Source of the DNA: Methylomicrobium sp. wino1
Lineage (GTDB): Bacteria > Pseudomonadota > Gammaproteobacteria > Methylococcales > Methylomonadaceae
Reading direction: 5' to 3'
NCBI RefSeq assembly: GCF_003932755.1
Contig: NZ_CP024202.1
Location: 3,348,001-3,412,000, forward strand
DNA length: 64,000 nucleotides
The position numbers and the translations under genes were made by a program. The notes under the pieces are model-generated. The model had not been told where the DNA came from. It made no database searches and saw only the letters and a program-made list of their open reading frames with translations. Every line of letters begins with the position of its first letter. The stretch's first letter is position 1. Shown one piece after another: positions 17,200-27,054 of the stretch.

Positions 17200-18891
17200 T
17201 TATGAAGCCGACGAAGTGTCGGAGATCGATTGAAAAAGCATTTCTCGGGCATGGGCCAAGGTGTTCTCGGTAATGTTAACGCCGCCGAGCATGCGAGCGA
17301 TTTCTTCGACGCGCTCTTCGGTGTCGAGCGGTCTGACATTGGATGTCGTGATATCGCTCCGGTTATTTTTGGAAACATACAAATGATGATGCGCTTGCGA
17401 TGCGACTTGAGGTAGATGTGTAACGCACATGACTTGCCGATTGAGGCTCAAGGCGCGCAACTTTTGTCCAACGATTTCGGCAATGCCCCCGCTGATCCCG
17501 GAGTCTACTTCGTCGAAGATCATCGTCGGCGTGGTTTTGTCGTGACTAGTCGTGACTTGAATCGCCAAACTAATACGCGATAATTCACCGCCGGATGCAA
17601 CTTTTGCCAACGGTTTGGCCGGAAGCCCCGGATTGGCGCTCACTAGAAATTCCACTTTATCTTGACCATCGGCGCGTGGACGCGACGCATCCAACTGCGA
17701 AATTTTCACGATAAATTCGCCTTGAGGCATGCCGAGTTCTTTGATCATTGTCGAAATTCGGGCTTGTAATTGCCGGCCGCCTTGTAGGCGTTGCCGAGAC
17801 AATTGACCCGCTAGTTCACGGTATTTAACGAGCAGTTTTTCAACTGTATCGGTCAACTCGTCGATTCGTTCGCCGCTGTGCGTCAGATTATTGAGATCCT
17901 GTTCAAGGTGGGTAGCGAGCTCAGGCAGTTCTTCCGGCTGAACATGATGCTTACGGCAGAGACTTTGAATAATGCCGATTTGATTTTCCAGCGCCTCCAG
18001 TCTTGACGGGTCGGCTTCCAGGTTGTCCAAATAGCGACGCAATTGGTGAGCGGCTTCTTCAATCTGAATTTGCGCTTCGTTTAAGATGCCGTTGATAGAT
18101 TCGATATCCGGCGCAAACCGCGTTAAATCGTTCAAAGCATGAGTTGATTGCAGCAGCAGACGATTGAGCGATTGTTCGTCGTTTTCGTAGAGCAAATCGA
18201 GTTGCCGATGTCCGGTCGATAGAATTTCTTCCAAATGCGCTAGTTTACTGTGTTCATCCACAATTTCGGCATAATTGAAGTTGTTCAAGTCGAGTTGTTG
18301 CAATTCGTCGAGTTGGTAGCGTAATAATTCCTCGCGCTCGATACTATCGACACTGGCTTTTTTCAGGGATTGTAATTCCCGGTTGGTTTGCTGCCATTGT
18401 TGAAAATAGGTATTGACTTGTTCCAACAGGGTTTGATTACCGGCAAACACATCCAACAATCGGCGTTGCTCTTCGCTATGGAGTAAAGTCAAATGTGCAT
18501 GCTGTCCGTGAATTTCAACTAGCTTTTCGCTCAGTTCTTGTAGGGTTTGTAATGTAACCGGGCGGTTGTTGATATAGGCTTTTGATCGGCCGTCATGGTT
18601 GATAACCCGTCGAATCAGGCAGTGTTGCTCATCATCCAGTTCGTTTTCTTCAAGCCATGTTTTCGCCAGAGGAGCATCGGATAAATCGAATTCCAAATTG
18701 ATTTCAGCCCGTTTGCTGTTCGGTCGAATATAGCCGGAATCGGCTCGATCGCCGAGTGCTAAACCAAGCGCGGTCAATAAAATCGATTTTCCGGCGCCGG
18801 TTTCACCTGTCAAAACCGACATTCCGCCGTTCATATCTAAGTCTAATGTTTTGACGACAGCTAGGTCGTTAATGGAAAGATTTAATAGCAT
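17200..18891 (-). CDS. recN: DNA repair protein RecN
   Basis: 563 aa, the usual length. SMC-like ATPase that tethers DNA in double-strand break repair. Walker A is GETGAGKS near the N-terminus (about 29-36). A central coiled coil (about 155-380) separates it from the C-terminal half with the ABC signature ASGGELSRISLAIQV, Walker B TMIFDEVDSGISGG and the D-loop/His-switch region VMCVTHLPQVASQA. It follows nadK by 9 nt on the minus strand, a common gammaproteobacterial order. No LexA box could be confirmed in front, since the gene is downstream of nadK. Confidence 0.96.
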   Translation of the reverse strand: MLLNLSINDLAVVKTLDLDMNGGMSVLTGETGAGKSILLTALGLALGDRADSGYIRPNSKRAEINLEFDLSDAPLAKTWLEENELDDEQHCLIRRVINHDGRSKAYINNRPVTLQTLQELSEKLVEIHGQHAHLTLLHSEEQRRLLDVFAGNQTLLEQVNTYFQQWQQTNRELQSLKKASVDSIEREELLRYQLDELQQLDLNNFNYAEIVDEHSKLAHLEEILSTGHRQLDLLYENDEQSLNRLLLQSTHALNDLTRFAPDIESINGILNEAQIQIEEAAHQLRRYLDNLEADPSRLEALENQIGIIQSLCRKHHVQPEELPELATHLEQDLNNLTHSGERIDELTDTVEKLLVKYRELAGQLSRQRLQGGRQLQARISTMIKELGMPQGEFIVKISQLDASRPRADGQDKVEFLVSANPGLPAKPLAKVASGGELSRISLAIQVTTSHDKTTPTMIFDEVDSGISGGIAEIVGQKLRALSLNRQVMCVTHLPQVASQAHHHLYVSKNNRSDITTSNVRPLDTEERVEEIARMLGGVNITENTLAHAREMLFQSISDTSSAS

Positions 18892-18900
18892 GAGAATGGG

Positions 18901-19782
18901 TTAAGGATAACCGCCGCTCCAGTTGAGTTTTTTTCTGAGGATTTCAAAAAAATCGTGTCCTTCGGGATGGAGAATTCTAATCGGTTTCGGGTCCTTTTTG
19001 ATCAAAATTTTATCACTGATCAATACTTCGGGTATTTCGAGATGGTCGCAGGTAACCAAGGCATTGATTTGTTTAGTTTGACAGAAGCTGATTTCGATTT
19101 CTGCCGAATCGTCGATGACGATAGGGCGATTCGATAACGTATGGGGGTTAAGCGGTACCAAAACCAAGGCATTCAGAGAGGGATGCAAAATCGGGCCGCC
19201 CGCCGATAGCGAATAAGCAGTCGAACCGGTCGGGGTCGAGACGATCATGCCGTCGGAACGCTGAGAATTTAGATAGACGCCGTTAATGCGCGTGACGATT
19301 TCTATCATGCTGGGCGTTACCCATCGATGTACGACGACTTCGTTAACGGCGGTTTGTTCGTTAAAGACTCGGTGGTCGCGTATGATTTTGGTTCTTAATA
19401 AGTAACGCCTTTCCTCGCTATAATGGCCGGTTAAAATGTTATTGAGCTTGGGTAATAATTCATAGGGTGAAATGTCGACCAGAAACCCGAGGCGCCCCAA
19501 ATTGATCCCGACTAGTGGAATATCGTATTGGGCGATTGCACGCGCGGCAGATAAAAACGTACCGTCACCACCGGCGGCGATAATCAGGTCGCAACGCTGT
19601 CCGATAGTCTCGATGGTACAGCTTTCAACGCCGGATTCCGTTATAAATTGAGTGCTCAAACGGTCTACTATGACGGCATAGTCGTGCTGTTTAAGGTAGC
19701 GGTACAGAATCGCTAAAGTATCGGCAATACCGGGGTCGCTGGCTTTACCGATAATGCCGATGGTTTTGAATGAGCTGTGCAT
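18901..19782 (-). CDS. nadK: NAD kinase
   Basis: 293 aa. Phosphorylates NAD to NADP with ATP. The GGDGT loop is in IAAGGDGTFLSAARA (about 61-76), and the NAD-binding segments NEVVVHRW, GMIVSTPTGSTAYSLSAGGPILHP and LNPHTLSNRP are intact. It is the first gene of the minus-strand group nadK-recN-aguA. Its promoter must lie in the gap up to hrcA, which contains heptamer and long-hairpin repeats. In many gammaproteobacteria nadK lies between grpE and recN, so this local order is ancestral with hrcA added. Confidence 0.96.
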   Translation of the reverse strand: MHSSFKTIGIIGKASDPGIADTLAILYRYLKQHDYAVIVDRLSTQFITESGVESCTIETIGQRCDLIIAAGGDGTFLSAARAIAQYDIPLVGINLGRLGFLVDISPYELLPKLNNILTGHYSEERRYLLRTKIIRDHRVFNEQTAVNEVVVHRWVTPSMIEIVTRINGVYLNSQRSDGMIVSTPTGSTAYSLSAGGPILHPSLNALVLVPLNPHTLSNRPIVIDDSAEIEISFCQTKQINALVTCDHLEIPEVLISDKILIKKDPKPIRILHPEGHDFFEILRKKLNWSGGYP

Positions 19783-19878
19783 TGTCGTTGATCAGGGAAA
19801 GGATTTGGTCGAATTATACTCAATAAGGCCAAAGGAGAAAGGTTAAAGTGGCAAGGGGAAAGATGAAAGATGAAGAAA

Positions 19879-19908
19879 GGTGAAAGGTGAAAGGTGAAAG
19901 GTGAAAGG
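19879..19908. repeat. GGTGAAA heptamer tandem repeat
   Basis: Four exact copies of GGTGAAA (19879-19906) followed by GG, preceded by degenerate copies (AGATGAAAGATGAAGAAA from 19861). The unit is one base different from the TGGTGAA heptamer at 44.5-45.2 kb. It lies in the divergent nadK-hrcA gap, about 100 nt before nadK. Confidence 0.7.
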
Positions 19909-19912
19909 GTTA

Positions 19913-20140
19913 GTCGAAAAAAGCTATTCTTAGCTAATTACTGTGTTCCCGCGTTTTAAACTCAAAAATATTTTTGAAATTGTTGGTGTTCATGGATTTT
20001 TAAGTGCCAGGCGTAGGGTGCGCATCGCGCACCTGGTCGGGCTCTTGTCGGTTCGGCACCGTGGAAAGGTGCGCGATGCGCACCCTACGGCGCTCAAACT
20101 ATCTTGGAATTTGTTGATGATCATAGTCTATAAAGCGCTA
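19913..20140. repeat. Dispersed repeat with 23-bp long-loop hairpin
   Basis: A perfect 23-bp inverted repeat begins CGTAGGGTGCGCATCGCGCA (20012-20034) and returns at 20067-20089, with a 32-nt loop containing GGTTCGGCACCGTGG. The hairpin is bracketed by two direct copies of a sequence like CTCAAACTATCTTGGAATTT ending in GATCATAGTCTATAAAG (about 19962-20008 and 20093-20140). A second copy of left flank and hairpin lies at 57899-58080. The arrangement suggests insertion of the hairpin with duplication of its surroundings. Confidence 0.65.
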
Positions 20141-20280
20141 GTTATTTTCTCAAAATCCATAAAGCAGTCATTCTATCTGACATGAAAATCGGTAAATTTC
20201 GACACCCTAGGTATGTGGGCTGTGATGGGACATATTACGCGAGTTATGCTAAGTAGGTGTTTTTATTGTAGTTGCTAGTA

Positions 20281-20310
20281 TTGACAAGCAGGGGGATGAA
20301 CTGCTAATTT
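20281..20310 (+). promoter_or_regulatory. Candidate sigma-70 promoter of the heat-shock operon
   Basis: TTGACA at 20281-20286 is a perfect -35 element. An extended -10-like TGCTAATTT follows at 20302-20310. The CIRCE operator lies immediately downstream, where HrcA would block elongation or initiation. The -10 match is only moderate, so the exact start is uncertain. Confidence 0.45.
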
Positions 20311-20316
20311 GCGCCG

Positions 20317-20343
20317 CTGGCACTCGTTGGGGTAGAGTGCTAA
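20317..20343 (+). promoter_or_regulatory. CIRCE operator (HrcA binding site)
   Basis: CTGGCACTC, nine bases, GAGTGCTAA. This matches the CIRCE consensus TTAGCACTC-N9-GAGTGCTAA with two mismatches in the left arm. It lies 18 nt before the hrcA start codon. HrcA binding here would repress hrcA-grpE-dnaK-dnaJ when chaperones are idle. Confidence 0.85.
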
Positions 20344-20361
20344 TAAGCTAGAGGGTTTAAT

Positions 20362-21405
20362 GTGAATAATAATCAGGTGTTGAACGAAAGATCGCTGCAA
20401 TTATTGAAAGCATTGGTTGAACGTTATATCCAAGACGGACAACCGGTAGGTTCGCGTGCATTATCTAAGGATACCGAATTAAAATTGAGTCCTGCAACGA
20501 TTCGTAATGTCATGGCCGATTTGGAAGACATGGGTTTGATTCGTTCTCCGCACACCAGTGCAGGCCGGGTGCCGACTGTAAGCGGCTATCGTTTGTTTAT
20601 CGATTCGCTGCTCACGGTAAAACCTCTGGACTCTGAAGAACTCAAACTGTTGCGCAAAAATTTAATTGCTAAAGATAACGTTAATGATGTCATCGGTGTG
20701 GCATCGAGAATATTATCCGATGTCACACGCATGGCCGGTGTCGTGACATTGCCTAAGCGCGCAATGGTCAGTTTACGCCATATCGAATTTTTGCCGCTAT
20801 CCAATACCCGCGTATTGGTCATTTTCGTGACTAACGAACAGGAAGTGCATAATAAAATCCTCCATACATCAAAGCAATTCACCCCTGCTCAATTACAGCA
20901 AGCAGCTAATTATTTAAATTCCGTTTATTCCGGATTGAGCCTAGCAGCAGTCAGAAAGGCCGTGCTGAAAGAGCTCAAAGACGCCCAAGAACAAATGAAT
21001 CGGGAAATGTTGGACGCGGTACAAATGGCTAAGTTAGCACTCGATCCCGGAAAGTCGGATGAAGATTATGTGTTAAGCGGCGAGACGAATTTAATGGGCT
21101 TTTCCGAATTATCGGACATGGAGAGGCTCAAGGAACTGTTCGATGCTTTCGGTCAAAAGCGAGGTGTTATCCATTTACTCGATCAATGCTTAAATGCCGA
21201 AGGCGTGCAAATTTTTATCGGTGAGGAATCCGGTTATCACGCATTCGAACAATGCAGCCTGGTTACCGCGCCATACTCGATTAACGAACAAGTGGTCGGT
21301 GTTTTAGGCGTAATAGGACCCACACGAATGGCTTATGAAAGAGTGATTCCTTTTGTCGATGTAACGGCAAAATTATTAGGTGCAGCCTTGAATCCCAAAA
21401 CATAA
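20362..21405 (+). CDS. hrcA: Heat-inducible transcription repressor HrcA
   Basis: 347 aa. N-terminal winged helix (about 1-75: SKDTELKLSPATIRNVMADLEDMGLIRSPHTSAGRVPT) and C-terminal GAF-like dimerisation domain with LFDAFGQKRGVIHLL and VVGVLGVIGPTRMAYERVIPFVD. It represses chaperone genes by binding CIRCE, and one is present just upstream, so the gene is autoregulated. The start is GTG 20362, supported by AGAGGG upstream. It heads hrcA-grpE-dnaK-dnaJ. Confidence 0.96.
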   Translation: MNNNQVLNERSLQLLKALVERYIQDGQPVGSRALSKDTELKLSPATIRNVMADLEDMGLIRSPHTSAGRVPTVSGYRLFIDSLLTVKPLDSEELKLLRKNLIAKDNVNDVIGVASRILSDVTRMAGVVTLPKRAMVSLRHIEFLPLSNTRVLVIFVTNEQEVHNKILHTSKQFTPAQLQQAANYLNSVYSGLSLAAVRKAVLKELKDAQEQMNREMLDAVQMAKLALDPGKSDEDYVLSGETNLMGFSELSDMERLKELFDAFGQKRGVIHLLDQCLNAEGVQIFIGEESGYHAFEQCSLVTAPYSINEQVVGVLGVIGPTRMAYERVIPFVDVTAKLLGAALNPKT

Positions 21406-21475
21406 GCCCCACATTTCTTGAAATAGAGTTTTCCCGTGGATGCGGACCGTTTTTTATTTAAACCGGAGTTTAATA

Positions 21476-22126
21476 ATGAGTAACGAGCAGGAGTTGCCGG
21501 AAAAGGCAGCGGACGAGCAAGCCGAAACTATTTTGGAGCAAGGCGCCGATGATGCGCAGGTAGATAACAATATAGACGAAAACAGTCAACCGCAGGCTGT
21601 TCAAAAGGTTAATGTCGAAGAGTTATCGCAAAAGCTTGAAGCGGCCGAACAAAAGGCTACGGAAAATTGGGATAAAGTATTGCGCATACAAGCGGAAATG
21701 GAAAACCTGAAAAGAAGAACCCAAAAGGATTTGGAAAACGCCCATAAGTTTGCATTGGAAAATTTTGTCAAAGAATTATTGACTGTTGTCGATAGTTTGG
21801 AGCTTGGTTTGCAAGCCGCTATCGGTGATAGCCCCGAAGTGCAAAAGTTTCGAGAAGGCAGCGAATTGACATTGAAACAATTCGAAGCCGTTTTTTCTAA
21901 GTTCAATATAGAAGTGGTCAATCCGCTCGGACAACCGTTCGATCCTGGGTTGCATCAGGCGATGGCCATGCAACCATCCGCCGATGCAGAGCCGAACTCG
22001 GTCATTAATGTATTTCAGAAAGGTTATGTATTGAATGGGCGGTTGTTGCGCCCGGCAATGGTTGTTGTCGCCAAGGCTAATGACAATCCTCCACAAGAAA
22101 CACCAAAAATCGATGAACAGGCTTGA
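21476..22126 (+). CDS. grpE: Nucleotide exchange factor GrpE
   Basis: 216 aa from ATG 21476, which has GGAG at proper spacing; an earlier in-frame start lacks a ribosome site. An acidic N-terminus is followed by the long coiled coil (about 50-115, KVLRIQAEMENLKRRTQKDLENAHKFALENF) and the C-terminal beta domain (FDPGLHQAMAMQPSADAEPNSVINVFQKGYVLNGRLLRPAMVVVAK). It releases ADP from DnaK. It lies 70 nt after hrcA and 70 nt before dnaK in the same operon. Confidence 0.96.
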   Translation: MSNEQELPEKAADEQAETILEQGADDAQVDNNIDENSQPQAVQKVNVEELSQKLEAAEQKATENWDKVLRIQAEMENLKRRTQKDLENAHKFALENFVKELLTVVDSLELGLQAAIGDSPEVQKFREGSELTLKQFEAVFSKFNIEVVNPLGQPFDPGLHQAMAMQPSADAEPNSVINVFQKGYVLNGRLLRPAMVVVAKANDNPPQETPKIDEQA

Positions 22127-22196
22127 ACACATTAAAATAGCCCCCATATCGTAAACAACTAAAATTTTAAATACACTCTCAAGTCTGGAGCAATCA

Positions 22197-24131
22197 ATGG
22201 CTAAAATAATCGGAATAGATTTAGGAACCACCAATTCTTGCGTGGCTGTGCTTGAAAACGGCACCGCACGCGTCATCGAGAATAGCGAAGGCGCTAGAAC
22301 CACGCCTTCGGTCATCGCTTTTACCAAGGACGACGAGGTGCTCGTTGGACAATCGGCCAAGCGTCAAGCGGTAACCAACCCCGAAAATACCTTGTTTGCA
22401 ATCAAGCGCTTGATCGGCCGCCGTTTCAAAGACGATGTCGTGCAAAAAGACATCAAAATGGTGCCTTACAAAATCGTACCGGCCGATAATGGCGACGCTT
22501 GGGTTGAATGTCACGGTAAAAAAATGGCGGCACCTGAAGTTTCGGCTCGGGTTTTGATGAAGCTGAAAAAAGACGCCGAAGCTTATTTAGGCGAGGAAGT
22601 CAAGCAAGCAGTCATTACCGTACCGGCTTATTTTAACGATTCTCAACGTCAGGCTACCAAGGACGCAGGTCGTATCGCCGGTCTCGACGTCAAGCGTATC
22701 ATCAACGAACCGACGGCAGCAGCACTGGCATTCGGTATGGACAAGCCGAAAGGCGACATGAAAATCGCGGTTTACGACTTAGGTGGCGGTACATTCGATA
22801 TTTCAATCATTGAAATCGCTGAAATCGAAGGCGAGCATCAGTTCGAAGTCTTGTCGACCAATGGCGACACCTTCCTCGGCGGTGAAGACTTCGACCTTAG
22901 AATCATTGATTTTCTGGCCGACGAATTCAAACGCGACAATGGAATCGATTTGCACAACGATCCTTTGGCGCTGCAACGGCTTAAAGAGGCTGCTGAAAAA
23001 GCCAAAATCGAATTGTCATCTTCGCAACAAACCGATATCAATCTGCCTTACGTTACGGCCGATGCAACAGGCCCAAAACATTTAAATGTTAAATTGACTC
23101 GGGCTAAATTGGAATCCTTGGTCGATAATTTGATTGATAAAACCAAAGCCCCATGTTTAATGGCGCTAAAGGATGCCGGCTTGTCTGCTTCGGACATCGA
23201 CGATGTGATTCTGGTCGGCGGTCAAACTCGGATGCCGCGCGTTCAAGATTTCGTTAAATCGATCTTTGGCAAAGAACCGCGCAAGGATGTGAACCCCGAT
23301 GAAGCGGTCGCCTTGGGTGCCGCGATTCAAGCCGGTGTATTGGGCGGCGATGTCAAAGATGTATTGTTACTCGATGTGACGCCTCTATCTCTCGGTATCG
23401 AAACCTTGGGCGGCGTAATGACAAAATTGATCGAGAAAAACACCACGATTCCGACCAATGCCTCTCAGGTTTTTTCAACGGCGGACGACAATCAAACGGC
23501 GGTAACGGTCCATGTTTTGCAGGGCGAACGGGAAGTTGCCAGCGGTAACAAATCGCTGGGTCGTTTCGATCTGGCCGATATCCCACCCGCACCGCGCGGC
23601 GTTCCGCAAGTCGAGGTGACTTTCGATATTGACGCGAATGGTATCTTGAATGTCTCGGCCAAAGACAAAGCGACCGGTAAAAAACAATCGATTGTGATCA
23701 AAGCTTCGAGTGGTCTATCCGATGATGAAGTCGACCGTATGGTTAAGGATGCCGAGGCCCATGCCGATGAGGACCGTAAAGTGACCGAATTGGTGAGTGC
23801 GCGTAATCATGCGGAAGGAATCATGAATGCCACCGAAAAATCGATGAAGGAACTTGGCGACCAGGTTTCCGGCGATGAAAAATCGTCGATCGAAACTGCG
23901 ATCAATGAATTAAAAGACGTTCTGAAAGGCAGTGACAAAGAGGCGATCGAGGCTAAAACCAATGCGCTGACCGAATTGTCCGGTAAACTGGCCGAGCGCG
24001 TTTATGCGCAAAAATCCGAAGCTGAAGGCGGTGCGGAGGCCGGTCAGCAATCATCGACAAGCTCGTCAGCAACCGACGACGGTGTTGTCGATGCCGAGTT
24101 TGAGGAAGTCAAAGACGACGACAAGAAATAA
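22197..24131 (+). CDS. dnaK: Chaperone protein DnaK (Hsp70)
   Basis: 644 aa. ATPase domain with [14 protein letters not shown] at the N-terminus, [21 protein letters not shown], and the phosphate-2 motif [15 protein letters not shown]. Linker [15 protein letters not shown], substrate-binding domain (about 395-510), helical lid, and C-terminal acidic tail ending [14 protein letters not shown]. It folds and refolds proteins in an ATP cycle driven by DnaJ and GrpE, both encoded next to it. Codon use appears somewhat richer in GC third positions than in weakly expressed neighbours, as expected for a highly expressed gene. Confidence 0.98.
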   Translation: MAKIIGIDLGTTNSCVAVLENGTARVIENSEGARTTPSVIAFTKDDEVLVGQSAKRQAVTNPENTLFAIKRLIGRRFKDDVVQKDIKMVPYKIVPADNGDAWVECHGKKMAAPEVSARVLMKLKKDAEAYLGEEVKQAVITVPAYFNDSQRQATKDAGRIAGLDVKRIINEPTAAALAFGMDKPKGDMKIAVYDLGGGTFDISIIEIAEIEGEHQFEVLSTNGDTFLGGEDFDLRIIDFLADEFKRDNGIDLHNDPLALQRLKEAAEKAKIELSSSQQTDINLPYVTADATGPKHLNVKLTRAKLESLVDNLIDKTKAPCLMALKDAGLSASDIDDVILVGGQTRMPRVQDFVKSIFGKEPRKDVNPDEAVALGAAIQAGVLGGDVKDVLLLDVTPLSLGIETLGGVMTKLIEKNTTIPTNASQVFSTADDNQTAVTVHVLQGEREVASGNKSLGRFDLADIPPAPRGVPQVEVTFDIDANGILNVSAKDKATGKKQSIVIKASSGLSDDEVDRMVKDAEAHADEDRKVTELVSARNHAEGIMNATEKSMKELGDQVSGDEKSSIETAINELKDVLKGSDKEAIEAKTNALTELSGKLAERVYAQKSEAEGGAEAGQQSSTSSSATDDGVVDAEFEEVKDDDKK

Positions 24132-24283
24132 TTCCATGCCGGCGCCGTTCGACTTGCCGTTTACGGTATTTCGGCCGGCGCTGAATTGGATAATACCAAG
24201 GCGTGGAGTTTTATACCTCTACTCAATCGGGCCTTTATTTCTATGGGAAATAATGGGACTGTATCGAACGATAATTAATAGAC

Positions 24284-26241
<1,958 letters not shown>

Positions 26242-26267
26242 TCTCACAATCGTTTTAGAAAAAGCAT

Positions 26268-26495
26268 TTATACCCTTTTCTGGTCAAATTTCGGCGCCGG
26301 GGTGTCCGTCAAAGTACACCGTAAACCCAGCACCTAAATTATCCAAGTTAGCTAACCATAGTCAGTAAGCTATGGAATTTAGGTGCTGGGTAAATACATC
26401 CATGTAGGCTCTATGCCGGCAAAGCCTTTGCCGAATACCCAACACCCCGGCGCCTCCTTAAGCATCGCCGAAATATGAAGTGCGAAAGGTATAAC
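26268..26495. repeat. MITE-like element, type D ends, with palindrome cassette
   Basis: Left end TATACCCTTTTCTGGTCAAA with TTTCGGCGCCGGGGTG. The inverted right end (about 26440-26493) has reverse complement TATACCTTTCGCACTTCATA, and also contains TTTCGGCG and GGCGCCGGGG. The palindrome ACCCAGCACC ... GGTGCTGGGT is at 26325-26391, with AACCATAG/CTATGG nested inside. Solo fragments of this end type occur at about 15695, 41938 and 53296. The gap 26242-26766 after dapB holds this element and the inverted repeat below, and no gene. Confidence 0.65.
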
Positions 26496-26518
26496 AATCT
26501 TTTTAGAAAAAGTATGTA

Positions 26519-26592
26519 ACCATGAAGAGCATGAAGATTTAGTTTGTTGATTCTTCTGGTCTTTTCTTCATTGTCTTCATGTTCTTTATGGT
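26519..26592. repeat. CATGAAGA-type inverted repeat
   Basis: ACCATGAAGAGCATGAAGA (26519-26537) pairs imperfectly with TCTTCATGTTCTTTATGGT (26574-26592). Related CATGAAGA repeats lie at about 38374-38383 and 38452-38469. An antisense reading frame over this repeat gives a His-Glu-Lys-rich peptide that is an artefact of the repeat. Confidence 0.5.
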
Positions 26593-26766
26593 GAATTAAT
26601 TTTTTATGATGCATTCGCCAAAACTTTCATAGTCTCCCCAGCTTGAGAAACCGATGCGCGAAGCTTACCCTTGGCATAGATAAGCGGACGTATTCTATTT
26701 TTTCGATTGCCTGTTGTGATCACAACTCGATTCCGGCCTCACGATCTTCCGTGGGAGTCGGTGCAT

Positions 26767-26973
26767 TCAAATCCCTTCTTGCTCCATTTGTTCTCGTCTT
26801 CGCTCGGCATTTTCCTGCAGCAATGATTCCATCTTTTTAGCATCCTCAAGTGCTTTGGTTTGCGTTTCGAGTGGCTTTGATTGTTGAGAAACGTCAGTTT
26901 GTTGTTCCGAACCCGAGCAAGCCGCGAGGGCAATGGTTAAAAGTGCTGAGATCAATTTGAATTGGATTTTCAT
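26767..26973 (-). CDS. Small lipoprotein, unknown function
   Basis: 68 aa from ATG 26973. Signal peptide MKIQFKLISALLTIALAAC with lipobox LAAC at about residues 16-19, followed by a Gln/Ser-rich linker and a charged helix (KALEDAKKMESLLQENAERRREQMEQEG) that could form a short coiled coil. The form suggests a small outer-membrane or periplasm-facing lipoprotein. I do not recognise a family. It lies downstream of the formate dehydrogenase genes on the same strand (81 nt gap), and may be read through from them, but nothing ties it to that enzyme. A longer upstream start would add hydrophilic residues before the signal and is unlikely. Confidence 0.6.
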   Translation of the reverse strand: MKIQFKLISALLTIALAACSGSEQQTDVSQQSKPLETQTKALEDAKKMESLLQENAERRREQMEQEGI

Positions 26974-27054
26974 GTCGGATTCTTTGGGTAGGCTCATGCT
27001 AGCCCCGGCACGAAGCCGGGGGGAGTTCATGAGTGTAATCGGAAAGGTAAGACC

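Noticed and set aside
24132-24283. GC-rich symmetrical bases after dnaK as a terminator
   Set aside because: GCCGGCGC occurs on both sides, but the arms do not form a good stem and no T-tract follows; dnaJ is expected to be co-transcribed.
26411-26614. Minus-strand frame giving a His/Glu/Lys-rich peptide
   Set aside because: It is the translation of the CATGAAGA-type inverted repeat at 26519-26592; no ribosome site or domain.
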